Shown one piece after another: positions 27,404-35,840 of a DNA stretch of 64,000 nt (positions within the stretch are counted from its first letter, which is position 1; each line of letters starts with the position of its first letter). Location of the stretch: positions 1 to 64,000 of the forward strand of contig JBATVL010000042.1 of the NCBI GenBank assembly GCA_049671745.1. The letters are read 5' to 3'. Made by a program: the position numbers and the translations under genes. The notes below the pieces were generated by a model. That model was given only the letters and a program-made list of their open reading frames with translations, had not been told where the DNA came from and ran no database searches. Source of the DNA: SNAP01 sp049671745 (GTDB lineage Bacteria > Bacteroidota > Bacteroidia > Bacteroidales > Marinifilaceae).

Positions 27404-28132
27404 ATGAGATATGCGTTAGTTACTGGGGGCAGTAGGGGTATAGGCAGAGCCGTCTCGCTTAAATTAGCGGAGATGGGTTTTTATATAATTATAAATTATC
27501 TTTCTAATAAGGAAGAGGCTCTATCTACATTAGACATGATTAATACTAATGGTGGAGAGGGAGAAATCTTACAATTTGATGTTTCTAAAAATGAACAAAC
27601 AGTAAGTGTTTTAGAACAATGGATTGCAGAGCACAAAGAAGGATGCATAGAGGTTCTTGTTAATAATGCAGGAATCCGAAAAGATAACCTAATGTTCTGG
27701 ATGGAGAAAGAAGACTGGACAGACGTTTTAGGCATAGGTTTAAACGGTTTTTATAACACAACTCGTCCTTTATTGAAAGGAATGATGATGAAAAAGTTTG
27801 GCCGCATAATAAATATTGTTTCTTTGTCAGGAATTAAAGGAATGCCAGGACAGGTAAATTACTCCGCTGCTAAAGGTGGTATAATAGCTGCCACTAAAGC
27901 TTTATCGCAAGAGGTGGCCAGAAAGAAGATAACAGTAAACGCTGTTGCTCCTGGATTTATAAGAACAGACATGACAAGCGAATTACCAGAGAAAGAGCTT
28001 AAGTCTCACATTCCTATGGGTAGATTTGGAGATGCAAAAGAGGTTGCTGATTTAGTGGGTTTCTTGGCATCAGAAAACTCTTCTTACATAACAGGTGAGG
28101 TAATATCAATAAATGGTGGTTTATATACTTAA
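27404..28132 (+). CDS. 3-oxoacyl-ACP reductase (FabG-like SDR)
   Basis: The 242-residue short-chain dehydrogenase has the NADP-binding TGGSRGIGRAV at 7-17, NNAGI near 89, and the catalytic Ser/Tyr/Lys set (VSLSG, YSAAKGG near 150-160). In an aryl polyene system this enzyme reduces each beta-keto intermediate on the carrier protein. It lies between the lyase and the first ketosynthase with gaps of 2 and 12 bases. Confidence 0.93.
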   Translation: MRYALVTGGSRGIGRAVSLKLAEMGFYIIINYLSNKEEALSTLDMINTNGGEGEILQFDVSKNEQTVSVLEQWIAEHKEGCIEVLVNNAGIRKDNLMFWMEKEDWTDVLGIGLNGFYNTTRPLLKGMMMKKFGRIINIVSLSGIKGMPGQVNYSAAKGGIIAATKALSQEVARKKITVNAVAPGFIRTDMTSELPEKELKSHIPMGRFGDAKEVADLVGFLASENSSYITGEVISINGGLYT

Positions 28133-28144
28133 TAGTATAATTTT

Positions 28145-29365
28145 ATGAAAAGAGTTGTAATTACAGGAATGGGGATTTACTCCTGTATAGGGAAGAATTT
28201 AGAAGAGGCAAAAGAATCATTATATAATGGCACATCTGGAATAGGCATAGATTCTGTTCGTAAAGAGATGGGTTTCCGTTCTTCTTTAACAGGAATTCTG
28301 GACAGACCCAATCTTAAAGGTTTAGTTGATAGAAAAAAACGTGTTTGTATTCCTGAGCAAGGTGAGTATGCATTTATGGCAACTACTGAGGCTCTTAAAG
28401 ATGCAGGCATAGACGATAGTTTTCTTGAAGCTAACGAAGTGGGAGTCTTGTACGGTAATGATAGTAGCACAACTCCAGTAATGGACGCTATAGACACAGT
28501 ACGTGCTAAAAAGAACACTGCCTTATGTGGATCTGGTTCTGTTTTTCAATCTATGAATTCTACTGTCACTATGAATCTGGCAGTTATATTCAAACTTAGG
28601 GGAATTAACTTCACTATATCAGGTGCATGTGCTAGTGGTTCTCATGCTATAGGCATGGCTTATACTATGATTAGAACAGGCATGCAGGACACTATAATCT
28701 GCGGTGGTGCACAAGAAATCAATCCTTATGCAGTAGGTAGTTTCGATGGTTTAAACGCTTTCTCTACTAGAGAAGATTCTCCATCAGAAGCCTCACGCCC
28801 TTTCTCTAAAGATAGAGATGGATTAGTTCCTAGTGGAGGAGCTGCAACATTAGTATTAGAGTCTTTAGAGTCAGCACAAAAACGAGGAGCTAATATTCTT
28901 GCTGAGGTAGTTGGTTATGGTTTCTCTTCAAATGGTGGACATATATCTGTTCCTAATGTGGACGGACCTAAACGTTCTATAGAGAAGGCTATTCAAGATG
29001 CTGATATGACAGCTAAGGATATTCCCTACGTAAATGCTCATGCCACTTCTACACCTGTTGGTGATATTATGGAAGCACGCGCTATTTCTTCTGTTTTCGA
29101 CGGATTATCTCCAATTATTGGTTCTACAAAATCAATGACTGGTCATGAGATGTGGATGTCAGGAGCTAGTGAGGTTGTCTATTCTATGTTAATGATGAAG
29201 CACGGTTTTGTAGCACCTACATTAAATTATAATGGCATAGAGGAAGATCTTAATTTAGATATTAGATCCGAGAGAGTAGATATGGATTTTGATGTATTCT
29301 TGTCTAATTCATTCGGATTCGGTGGAACAAATTCAACAATTATTGTTAAAAAATTTAAAAACTAA
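28145..29365 (+). CDS. Beta-ketoacyl-ACP synthase (FabB/F-like), ketosynthase 1
   Basis: The 406-residue ketosynthase has a complete active site: nucleophile Cys162 (GACASGSHA), His299 (NAHATS), Lys329 and His334 (STKSMTGHE), plus the C-terminal GFGGTNS. It would extend the growing polyene by decarboxylative Claisen condensation. Its long C-terminal loop VDMDFDVFLSNSFGFGG is typical. It is followed five bases later by an ACP gene, its likely carrier partner. Which of the three ketosynthases primes with the aryl starter is not visible from sequence. Confidence 0.92.
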   Translation: MKRVVITGMGIYSCIGKNLEEAKESLYNGTSGIGIDSVRKEMGFRSSLTGILDRPNLKGLVDRKKRVCIPEQGEYAFMATTEALKDAGIDDSFLEANEVGVLYGNDSSTTPVMDAIDTVRAKKNTALCGSGSVFQSMNSTVTMNLAVIFKLRGINFTISGACASGSHAIGMAYTMIRTGMQDTIICGGAQEINPYAVGSFDGLNAFSTREDSPSEASRPFSKDRDGLVPSGGAATLVLESLESAQKRGANILAEVVGYGFSSNGGHISVPNVDGPKRSIEKAIQDADMTAKDIPYVNAHATSTPVGDIMEARAISSVFDGLSPIIGSTKSMTGHEMWMSGASEVVYSMLMMKHGFVAPTLNYNGIEEDLNLDIRSERVDMDFDVFLSNSFGFGGTNSTIIVKKFKN

Positions 29366-29369
29366 ATAT

Positions 29370-29618
29370 ATGAATAGAGAAGAGCTTTTTGCAAAAGTGA
29401 GAGAGAGAATGATAGAAGAGTTTGAGATAGAGGACGAAACTATTGTAACTGAAGATGTATTACTTGTTGAAGGTTTAGGACTTGATAGTTTAGACTTTGT
29501 TGATGTGGTAGTTATCATAGAGCAAGAATTTGGAATCACTTTAAAAGCACCTGACTTCGAAGGAATCACTACATTCGGTCAATTCTGCGACAAAGTATAC
29601 TCACTTACTCAAGCATAG
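29370..29618 (+). CDS. Acyl carrier protein 1
   Basis: The 82-residue acidic helical protein carries the phosphopantetheine site Ser40 in GLGLDSLDFVDVV. I start it at ATG 29370, which gives a normal ACP length; an in-frame open reading continues upstream into the ketosynthase but is not ACP-like. It would hold starter or extender intermediates for the pathway. Confidence 0.93.
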   Translation: MNREELFAKVRERMIEEFEIEDETIVTEDVLLVEGLGLDSLDFVDVVVIIEQEFGITLKAPDFEGITTFGQFCDKVYSLTQA

Positions 29619-29622
29619 ATAT

Positions 29623-30498
29623 ATGTCAGAATGGAGTGGTAAATCAAAAGGGAATGCACTGGGTTACAGCATCTTTATATTCATTATAAAGCGTCTTGGA
29701 ATCGTGTTCTCTTATTTCTTTTTAGTTTTTGTTGCTACTCATTTTGTTCTATTTGCAAGAAAAGAAACTCAAGCTATAGTTTTCTATTCTCGTAAGATCT
29801 TAAAGAAAGGAAGGTTTAATACTTTTCTTTTTTTATTTAAGAATTTCTACACTTTTGGACAAACAATAATTGATAAGATCGCTATTAGAGGTGGACTGTC
29901 AGAAAAATATAAGTTTGAATTCAATAATTACAAAGAGTTCTTGTCTGTACTAGATTCTCAGCAAGGAGTTATAATGCTTGGTGCTCATATTGGTTGTTGG
30001 GAGGTTGGAGCTCCTTTCTTCGACGATTATGCAAAGAAGATAAATGTTGTAATGTATGATGGAGAATATCAGAATATAAAACACATTATAGAAGAAAATA
30101 ACGGGGAGGGAGATAGCTTTCATGTTATTCCTATAAAAGAAGATGATTTCTCTCATGTCTTTAAAATAAAAGATGCTCTGGACGCCAACGAATATGTATG
30201 TTTCCAAGGAGATAGATATATGGGTGAGAAGAATGTTCTTGAAACAACATTCATGGGACAAGAAGCAAAATTTCCTTTAGGACCTTTTCTACTTGCCTCA
30301 AAATTCAATGTGCCTGTTGTTTCCTATTTTGCTATGAGAGAGAGAAATAAAACATATAGATTCAACTTTATTATACACCCAAACAAAGGTAAGCAACGAC
30401 CTGAAGAGATATTGAACGAGTACGTGAAGAATTTGGAGGATATAGTTAAAAGATATCCTGAGCAGTGGTTCAATTATTATAAATTTTGGAAAGAATAA
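29623..30498 (+). CDS. LpxL/HtrB-like lysophospholipid acyltransferase
   Basis: The 291-residue protein has an N-terminal hydrophobic segment (about 15-45) and an HX4E acyltransferase motif, His122-Glu127 in GAHIGCWEVGA, followed by GDRYMGEKN and FPLGPFLLASKFNVPVV. Late acyltransferases of this family move acyl chains from ACP to lipid A-like or glycerolipid acceptors. Within a polyene operon it may transfer the finished chain onto a lipid; the acceptor is inferred. Two bases separate it from the radical SAM gene. Confidence 0.86.
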   Translation: MSEWSGKSKGNALGYSIFIFIIKRLGIVFSYFFLVFVATHFVLFARKETQAIVFYSRKILKKGRFNTFLFLFKNFYTFGQTIIDKIAIRGGLSEKYKFEFNNYKEFLSVLDSQQGVIMLGAHIGCWEVGAPFFDDYAKKINVVMYDGEYQNIKHIIEENNGEGDSFHVIPIKEDDFSHVFKIKDALDANEYVCFQGDRYMGEKNVLETTFMGQEAKFPLGPFLLASKFNVPVVSYFAMRERNKTYRFNFIIHPNKGKQRPEEILNEYVKNLEDIVKRYPEQWFNYYKFWKE

Positions 30499-30500
30499 TT

Positions 30501-31856
30501 ATGAAGATATTATTGATATCTGCTAATAGATACAAGAAACCATACCCAGTTTATCCTATAGGTTTATCTTATATTTCTACTTATTTAAAGAAATATATAC
30601 CTGGAGTAGATGTTAAGATATTAGATCTAAACCTATGCGATAATAATACCCTAGCTCTAGAAATATTGGCTTATCAGGCTGATTACATAGGACTGTCACT
30701 AAGAAATATAGATGGTTCTAACTCTTTAGATATGTCTAATTTTATTAGTAGTTATAAGAGTATTATTGACATTGTTAGGCAAAAATCAGATAAACCAGTT
30801 ATTGTTGGTGGAGCTGGATTCTCTATATATCCTGAATCTTTAATGAAAACTCTTTCCCCTGATTATGGAATAATAGGAGAAGGAGAAGAGGCATTCAGAT
30901 TATTAGTCACTGCCCTTGAGAATAAAGAAGATACATCGAAAATAGAGGGACTTGTGAGTTGGGATGGAGATTCTATTAAATGCAATAAGCATAAGAATTA
31001 CCTTAAATCTCTAGAGGTCTCTTTCGAAACAGATAGTCTAGATTATTATTGGAAAGAGAGCGGCATGCTTAATATACAGACCAAAAGAGGCTGTTGTTAC
31101 GATTGTATTTATTGCTCTTATCCTATAATTGATGGTAGACAAATAAGAACTCTTGATGCAGATAAGATAGTTGACGATATGTTAAGACTGAATAAAGAAA
31201 AGGGAATAAATTACCTCTTTTTTACCGATTCAGTTTTTAATATAAAGAACGATTATAATGTTGAGCTTGCCGAGAAAATCATTAGAAGTGGTTTGAAAGT
31301 CAAATGGGGAGCTTATTTCTCTCCCTCAAATTTTACTGCTGAGGAACTGAAGATTTACAAGCGTTCAGGACTTACACATATAGAGTTCGGTACAGAATCT
31401 TTTTGTGATGAGCAATTACAAAACTATGGAAAGAATTTCACTGTTGAAGACGTTCTAAGATCCTCGAAACTTTGCTTAGACACTAATGTATACTATTCCC
31501 ATTTTCTTATCTTAGGTGGTTATGGAGAGACTAAAAAGACTCTTCTAGAAACAATAGAGAACTCTAAAAAGATAGATTACTCTGTTTTCTTTCCATTTAT
31601 AGGAATGAGGATATACCCTAAAACAAGACTATACGATATAGCCCTTAGAGAGGGTAAGATACAGGCAAGTGATTCTTTATTAGATCCTACATATTATCTG
31701 TCAGAAGATTTCGATCTAGAGGCCACTAAGAAATTAGCAAGAGCTACAAATAAAGCATGGGTCTTTCCTGACGAACCAGAGGACGAGATGATGAAAGTAT
31801 TGAGAATAAAAAAGAACAAAAAAGGATTAATATGGGAATATCTGAGAAAGCCTTGA
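30501..31856 (+). CDS. B12-binding domain radical SAM protein
   Basis: From the ATG at 30501 this is a 451-residue protein. The N-terminal 140 residues form a Rossmann-like B12-binding domain (MKILLISANR, GIIGEGEEAF near 123-133). The radical SAM core has the cluster motif CxxxCxxC at Cys198/202/205 (RGCCYDCIYC), then GG and FGTES downstream. Similar proteins are annotated in lipid-biosynthesis loci of Bacteroidota. It may methylate an unactivated carbon or reshape the polyene or its lipid, but the reaction is unknown. It overlaps the hotdog gene by 25 bases, so it is a full operon member. The typical His in the B12-binding DxHxxG motif is not evident, so cobalamin binding could be base-off without His, or lost. 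Confidence 0.84.
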   Translation: MKILLISANRYKKPYPVYPIGLSYISTYLKKYIPGVDVKILDLNLCDNNTLALEILAYQADYIGLSLRNIDGSNSLDMSNFISSYKSIIDIVRQKSDKPVIVGGAGFSIYPESLMKTLSPDYGIIGEGEEAFRLLVTALENKEDTSKIEGLVSWDGDSIKCNKHKNYLKSLEVSFETDSLDYYWKESGMLNIQTKRGCCYDCIYCSYPIIDGRQIRTLDADKIVDDMLRLNKEKGINYLFFTDSVFNIKNDYNVELAEKIIRSGLKVKWGAYFSPSNFTAEELKIYKRSGLTHIEFGTESFCDEQLQNYGKNFTVEDVLRSSKLCLDTNVYYSHFLILGGYGETKKTLLETIENSKKIDYSVFFPFIGMRIYPKTRLYDIALREGKIQASDSLLDPTYYLSEDFDLEATKKLARATNKAWVFPDEPEDEMMKVLRIKKNKKGLIWEYLRKP

Positions 31857-32260
31857 TTTTAGAACTAATACCTCAGCGTGAACCTATTGTAATGGTAGAT
31901 TATTTTCAGGCAGAAGAAGACGGTACTAGTTCAACTCAACTACAAATAAAAGAGGATAATATCTTTTGTGATGATTATGCTTTTCAAGAATGTGGATTGG
32001 TAGAGCATATTGCTCAATCAGCAGCTGCAAGACTGGGAAATGCATATTTTTCCAAAAATATGGATATACCAATAGGTTATATAGGTTCTGTTGATAAGAT
32101 GAAAATTATTTCTCTTCCATTAATAGGAGAACTTTTAAAAACACGATTGAAGGTGATTCAGGAATTGCTAGGTATAACCCTTATAAATGCTGAGGTTTAT
32201 TCTAATGATAAACTTATAGCAGAATGCAAAATGAAAATATTTATAAATGAAGATAAATAG
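31832..32260 (+). CDS. Hotdog-fold dehydratase-like protein (ApeP/FabZ-like)
   Basis: The 142-residue protein resembles 3-hydroxyacyl-ACP dehydratases with IPQREPIVMVDYFQ at the start and GLVEHIAQSAAARLG as the hotdog helix. It lacks the FabZ loop HFPxxPVMPG, and the residue spacing before Glu-His differs, so catalysis may rely on another residue or on pairing with the second hotdog protein at 38700. In studied aryl polyene systems two dehydratase-like subunits (ApeI and ApeP types) pair. It overlaps genes on both sides. Confidence 0.75.
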   Translation: MGISEKALILELIPQREPIVMVDYFQAEEDGTSSTQLQIKEDNIFCDDYAFQECGLVEHIAQSAAARLGNAYFSKNMDIPIGYIGSVDKMKIISLPLIGELLKTRLKVIQELLGITLINAEVYSNDKLIAECKMKIFINEDK

Positions 32261-32687
32261 AAAAAATAAGACTAATCTTGTTGATCAAACATCTTTAAAA
32301 GTACGCTTTAGTGAGGTAGATTCTATGCAGATTGTATGGCATGGTAATTACCCTAAATACTTTGAAGACGGGAGAGAATCTTTTGGAAAGAAATACGGAA
32401 TAGGCTATATGGACATTTATAAAGAATCATACCTAGCGCCAATAGTAGAACTTAATTGTCAATATAAGCAATCACTTAGATATGGTGATACTGCTATTGT
32501 GACTACTACATACCTTTTCAATGAATCGGCTAAGATAGAGTTTGATTTTGTAATTACTAGAGAATATGATTCTGCTATTATTGCCACTGGCAGTAGCATG
32601 CAGGTTTTTTTGAAAGATAATGAATTGGTTTTAAACAACCCTCAATTTTATCAAGAATGGAAAAAGAAATGGGGAATAATAGAATAA
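32247..32687 (+). CDS. Acyl-CoA/acyl-ACP thioesterase (4HBT hotdog)
   Basis: The 146-residue protein has the 4-hydroxybenzoyl-CoA thioesterase signature VRFSEVDSMQIVWHGNYPKYF, with the catalytic Asp25 and the WHGNY turn, giving a YbgC/FadM-type hotdog. It would release the chain from its carrier or remove stalled acyl groups. It overlaps the next gene by up to 31 bases. Confidence 0.87.
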   Translation: MKINRKNKTNLVDQTSLKVRFSEVDSMQIVWHGNYPKYFEDGRESFGKKYGIGYMDIYKESYLAPIVELNCQYKQSLRYGDTAIVTTTYLFNESAKIEFDFVITREYDSAIIATGSSMQVFLKDNELVLNNPQFYQEWKKKWGIIE

Positions 32688-34408
32688 ATAAAGAAGTATA
32701 TATATGCTCTGACAATATTATTAGTTCTTTGGGTTTTACAACAAAAGAGAATGTAGATAATATAAGAGACTATAAATCTGGCATAAAGAGAATAGATGAT
32801 AAAAATCTATTGTCTTCTTCTTTTATGGGCGGACAAATAGATGAGAATTCTTTATCTATACTTGTAAAAGAGAATAAACTAGAGAATTATAAAAAGTCTG
32901 AACAACTGGTTATTCTCTCTATACTAGACACTATAAAAGATATAAATATATCTCTTTCCGATAAAAGAACAGCTTTAATAATCTCAACCACTAAAGGGGA
33001 TATACAAGAGTTAAAAAATTCTCAGGATAATCTTCCTTTTTTATGGAAACTATCAGAGAATGTATCTTCATATTTTGGCATGACTAACAAAGCGCAAGTT
33101 ATTTCTAATGCCTGTATCTCTGGAATAAGTGCTAGTATAGTAGCCTCTAGACTAATAGAAACAGGTGATTTTGATAATGTAATTGTTGCTGGTGTTGATG
33201 TTCTGTCCGAATTTATTGTTTCAGGTTTTAACTCTTTCAAATCTTTAAGTCAAGAAATCTGTAGACCTTATGATAGTGCTAGAGACGGACTTAATATAGG
33301 AGAGGCATGTGGATCTATCTTACTTAGCTCTAATATAGAAATTGTAGATGATAAAGATAAGATTCAAGTCTTTGGAGGAGGAATAAGTAATGACGCAAAT
33401 CATATCTCTGGTCCTTCCCGTGATGGAGGTGGTTTAGCTTCTGCTATTAAAACAGCTTTAGAACTTTCTAATTTTGAGAGTGAAGATATAGATTTTGTCA
33501 ATTGTCACGGTACGGCTACAGTTTATAACGATGAGATGGAATCTAAAGCTCTGGCTTTAATGAATCTTTCGGATAAAGCATTAAACAGTCTTAAACCTTA
33601 TTTCGGACATACACTAGGGGCTTCAGGAGTAATAGAAATAATAGCCTGCATACACCAATTAAGAGAAAATATAGTTTTTGGAGTAAAGGGTTTCCAGGAG
33701 TTAGGAGTGTCTTGCGATTTATCCCTTTCTTATAAACATAGAGATTTGCCTATCAATACTTGCCTTAAAACAGCATCAGGATTTGGTGGCTGTAATGCAG
33801 CTTTAATCTTTGGTTCACCAAATACTAAGTTTGCTCTAAGAGAAGAGAAAAAATGCACTTATTCTCTTATAAAAGAATGCAATATAGAAGATAAAAAACT
33901 CTTTGTTGATGGACAGCTTCTTTTTAATGGAGAAGACACAGAGACTTATAAAGAATTTATCTCCCTATCATATAAGTTGATTGGCAAGCCAGATATCAAA
34001 TATTTTAAGGCAGATGAAATGTCTAAATTAGGTACAACAGCAGCTAATCATTTACTTAAAGATATACTGAATGATTATAAAGCAGAAGAGATATCTCTTT
34101 TGATGGCAAATAGTTCAGCCTCTTTAAACACAGATATAAAACATCAAAAACAGATAAATAGTGAGGATGAAGTTAGTCCTGCTATCTTTGTTTACACATT
34201 GCCTAACATCGTTATGGGCGAGATATGCATCAAGCATGGAATAAAAGGAGAGAATACTTTCTTTGTTGCCAAGGAAATGCCTAATGAACTCTTTGATTCT
34301 TATCTTAATATCTTATTTAACAGGGGAATCAAACTTTGCATATTGGGTTGGTGCGATTTCTTAAACGATGAATATAAATTGAATTTTAAATTAATTAAAA
34401 GAGACTAA
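32657..34408 (+). CDS. Beta-ketoacyl synthase with C-terminal KS-like extension, ketosynthase 2
   Basis: The 583-residue protein contains a complete ketosynthase domain (about 12-390): Cys153 (NACISG), His284 (NCHGTA), Lys313 and His318 (GHTLGASG), and GFGGCNAAL. A second segment of about 190 residues follows, with NSSASLNTDIKHQ and PAIFVYTLPNIVMGEI, which looks like half a ketosynthase/thiolase fold without an obvious Cys nucleophile. A separate small KS-like gene is often found beside such ketosynthases, so this is plausibly a fusion. The start could be ATG 32657 or ATG 32672. Confidence 0.84.
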   Translation: MEKEMGNNRINKEVYICSDNIISSLGFTTKENVDNIRDYKSGIKRIDDKNLLSSSFMGGQIDENSLSILVKENKLENYKKSEQLVILSILDTIKDINISLSDKRTALIISTTKGDIQELKNSQDNLPFLWKLSENVSSYFGMTNKAQVISNACISGISASIVASRLIETGDFDNVIVAGVDVLSEFIVSGFNSFKSLSQEICRPYDSARDGLNIGEACGSILLSSNIEIVDDKDKIQVFGGGISNDANHISGPSRDGGGLASAIKTALELSNFESEDIDFVNCHGTATVYNDEMESKALALMNLSDKALNSLKPYFGHTLGASGVIEIIACIHQLRENIVFGVKGFQELGVSCDLSLSYKHRDLPINTCLKTASGFGGCNAALIFGSPNTKFALREEKKCTYSLIKECNIEDKKLFVDGQLLFNGEDTETYKEFISLSYKLIGKPDIKYFKADEMSKLGTTAANHLLKDILNDYKAEEISLLMANSSASLNTDIKHQKQINSEDEVSPAIFVYTLPNIVMGEICIKHGIKGENTFFVAKEMPNELFDSYLNILFNRGIKLCILGWCDFLNDEYKLNFKLIKRD

Positions 34409-34412
34409 TATA

Positions 34413-34661
34413 ATGGAACAGATAATAAAAGAATTAAAAGAAGAACTTATAGAGGCATTAAACTTAGAAGATACTACTCCTGATGATCTTGATGAGAATG
34501 AGGCTCTTTTTGGAGAAGGACTAGGATTAGATTCTATAGACGCTCTTGAGATAATCTTAATTATAGAAAGACTTTATGGCATAAGAATGGAGAATAAGGA
34601 TAAAGAAATCTTCTATTCTATCAAGACTTTAGCTGAATATGTTGTAGCAAATAAGAAATAA
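34413..34661 (+). CDS. Acyl carrier protein 2
   Basis: The 82-residue protein has the phosphopantetheine site Ser41 in GLGLDSIDALEII and an acidic helical sequence typical of ACPs. It is distinct from ACP 1 (different helix I and IV), so the two may serve different steps, such as starter loading and extension. Its stop overlaps the next start by one base (TAATG). Confidence 0.94.
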   Translation: MEQIIKELKEELIEALNLEDTTPDDLDENEALFGEGLGLDSIDALEIILIIERLYGIRMENKDKEIFYSIKTLAEYVVANKK

Positions 34662-35833
34662 TGAGAATAGTAATAAGTGGTATAGGAGTTGTTTCTAGTA
34701 TAGGAAATAATGTGTCTGAAAATATGGATTCTTTACTTAAGGGTAAGGATGGCATGGGAGAAGTTACATTGTTTTCTACCTCTAACAACTTCCCTGTTTC
34801 TGAGGTTAAGTTATCTAATAATGATTTAAAAAAGCGATTGGGTTTATCTCTAGATGCCACTATCTCTCGTACTTCTTTATTGGGAATGTCCGCTGCTAAA
34901 GAGGCTTTACTAGATTCCTCTATAGACAAGAATCTGAGGATAGGACTTATCTCTTCTACCTCAGTGGGAGGAATGGATTTGAGCGAGGGTTTTTATAGAG
35001 AATTCAGAGAAGATAATAATAAAGGTCGTCTAAGAGACATATGTTCGCATGACTGTGGAGCTTCTACTGAAAATATTGCTGATTACTTAAATATTAAAGA
35101 TCATATAGATACTTTAAGTACCGCTTGTTCTTCCTCTGCCAATTCAATAATGCAGGGGGCAGAGCTTATAAAGAATGGTTTTCTGGACTGTGTTCTTGTT
35201 GGAGGATCAGACGCTTTATGTCAGTTTACTCTTAATGGGTTCAAATCTTTACAGATATTAGATAATGGTAAATGTAAACCTTTTGATGCAAAAAGACTTG
35301 GTTTAAACCTAGGTGAGGGAGCAGGATTTATTGTTATTCAATCAGAGGAATCTAAACCAAAGAAGAATTATTGTTTCTTGCAGGGATATGCTAATACTAA
35401 TGATGCATACCACCAAACGGCTTCATCCCCAGAGGGTAAAGGTCCTTATACAGCCATGCAAGAAGCCCTTGAGATGAGTGGTCTACATAAAGAAGATATA
35501 GATTACTTAAATGCTCACGGTACAGGAACAAATAATAATGATTTGTCTGAGATAACGGCTATACACAGATTCTTTGGTGATGAATCACCTCTTTTTAGTT
35601 CTACCAAAGCATATACAGGACATACACTAGGTGCTGCGGGAGGAATAGAGGCTGTTTATTCTATTCTTGCTATACAGCATCAACTAGCCTTTGCAAATCT
35701 TAATTATAATACTCCTATTGCAGATATCCCTTTGTCACCCATCACATCAAACACAAAGACTAATATATCTACAGTAATGTCTAATTCTTTTGGTTTTGGA
35801 GGAAACTGTTCTTCTTTAATCTTTTCAAAATAA
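34661..35833 (+). CDS. Beta-ketoacyl-ACP synthase, ketosynthase 3
   Basis: The 390-residue ketosynthase has a full active site: Cys156 (STACSSSANS), His286 (NAHGTG), Lys316 and His321 (STKAYTGHTLGAAGG). The following gene encodes a Cys-less KS relative, so this is the probable KS-alpha partner of a KS/chain-length-factor heterodimer, as in type II polyketide systems and aryl polyene ApeO/ApeC pairs. Confidence 0.93.
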   Translation: MRIVISGIGVVSSIGNNVSENMDSLLKGKDGMGEVTLFSTSNNFPVSEVKLSNNDLKKRLGLSLDATISRTSLLGMSAAKEALLDSSIDKNLRIGLISSTSVGGMDLSEGFYREFREDNNKGRLRDICSHDCGASTENIADYLNIKDHIDTLSTACSSSANSIMQGAELIKNGFLDCVLVGGSDALCQFTLNGFKSLQILDNGKCKPFDAKRLGLNLGEGAGFIVIQSEESKPKKNYCFLQGYANTNDAYHQTASSPEGKGPYTAMQEALEMSGLHKEDIDYLNAHGTGTNNNDLSEITAIHRFFGDESPLFSSTKAYTGHTLGAAGGIEAVYSILAIQHQLAFANLNYNTPIADIPLSPITSNTKTNISTVMSNSFGFGGNCSSLIFSK

Positions 35834-35840
35834 AGACTAT

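Noticed and set aside
29289..29369. N-terminal extension of ACP 1 into the ketosynthase
   Set aside because: The extra 27 residues are an out-of-frame reading of the ketosynthase 3' end and do not resemble an ACP; ATG 29370 gives normal length.
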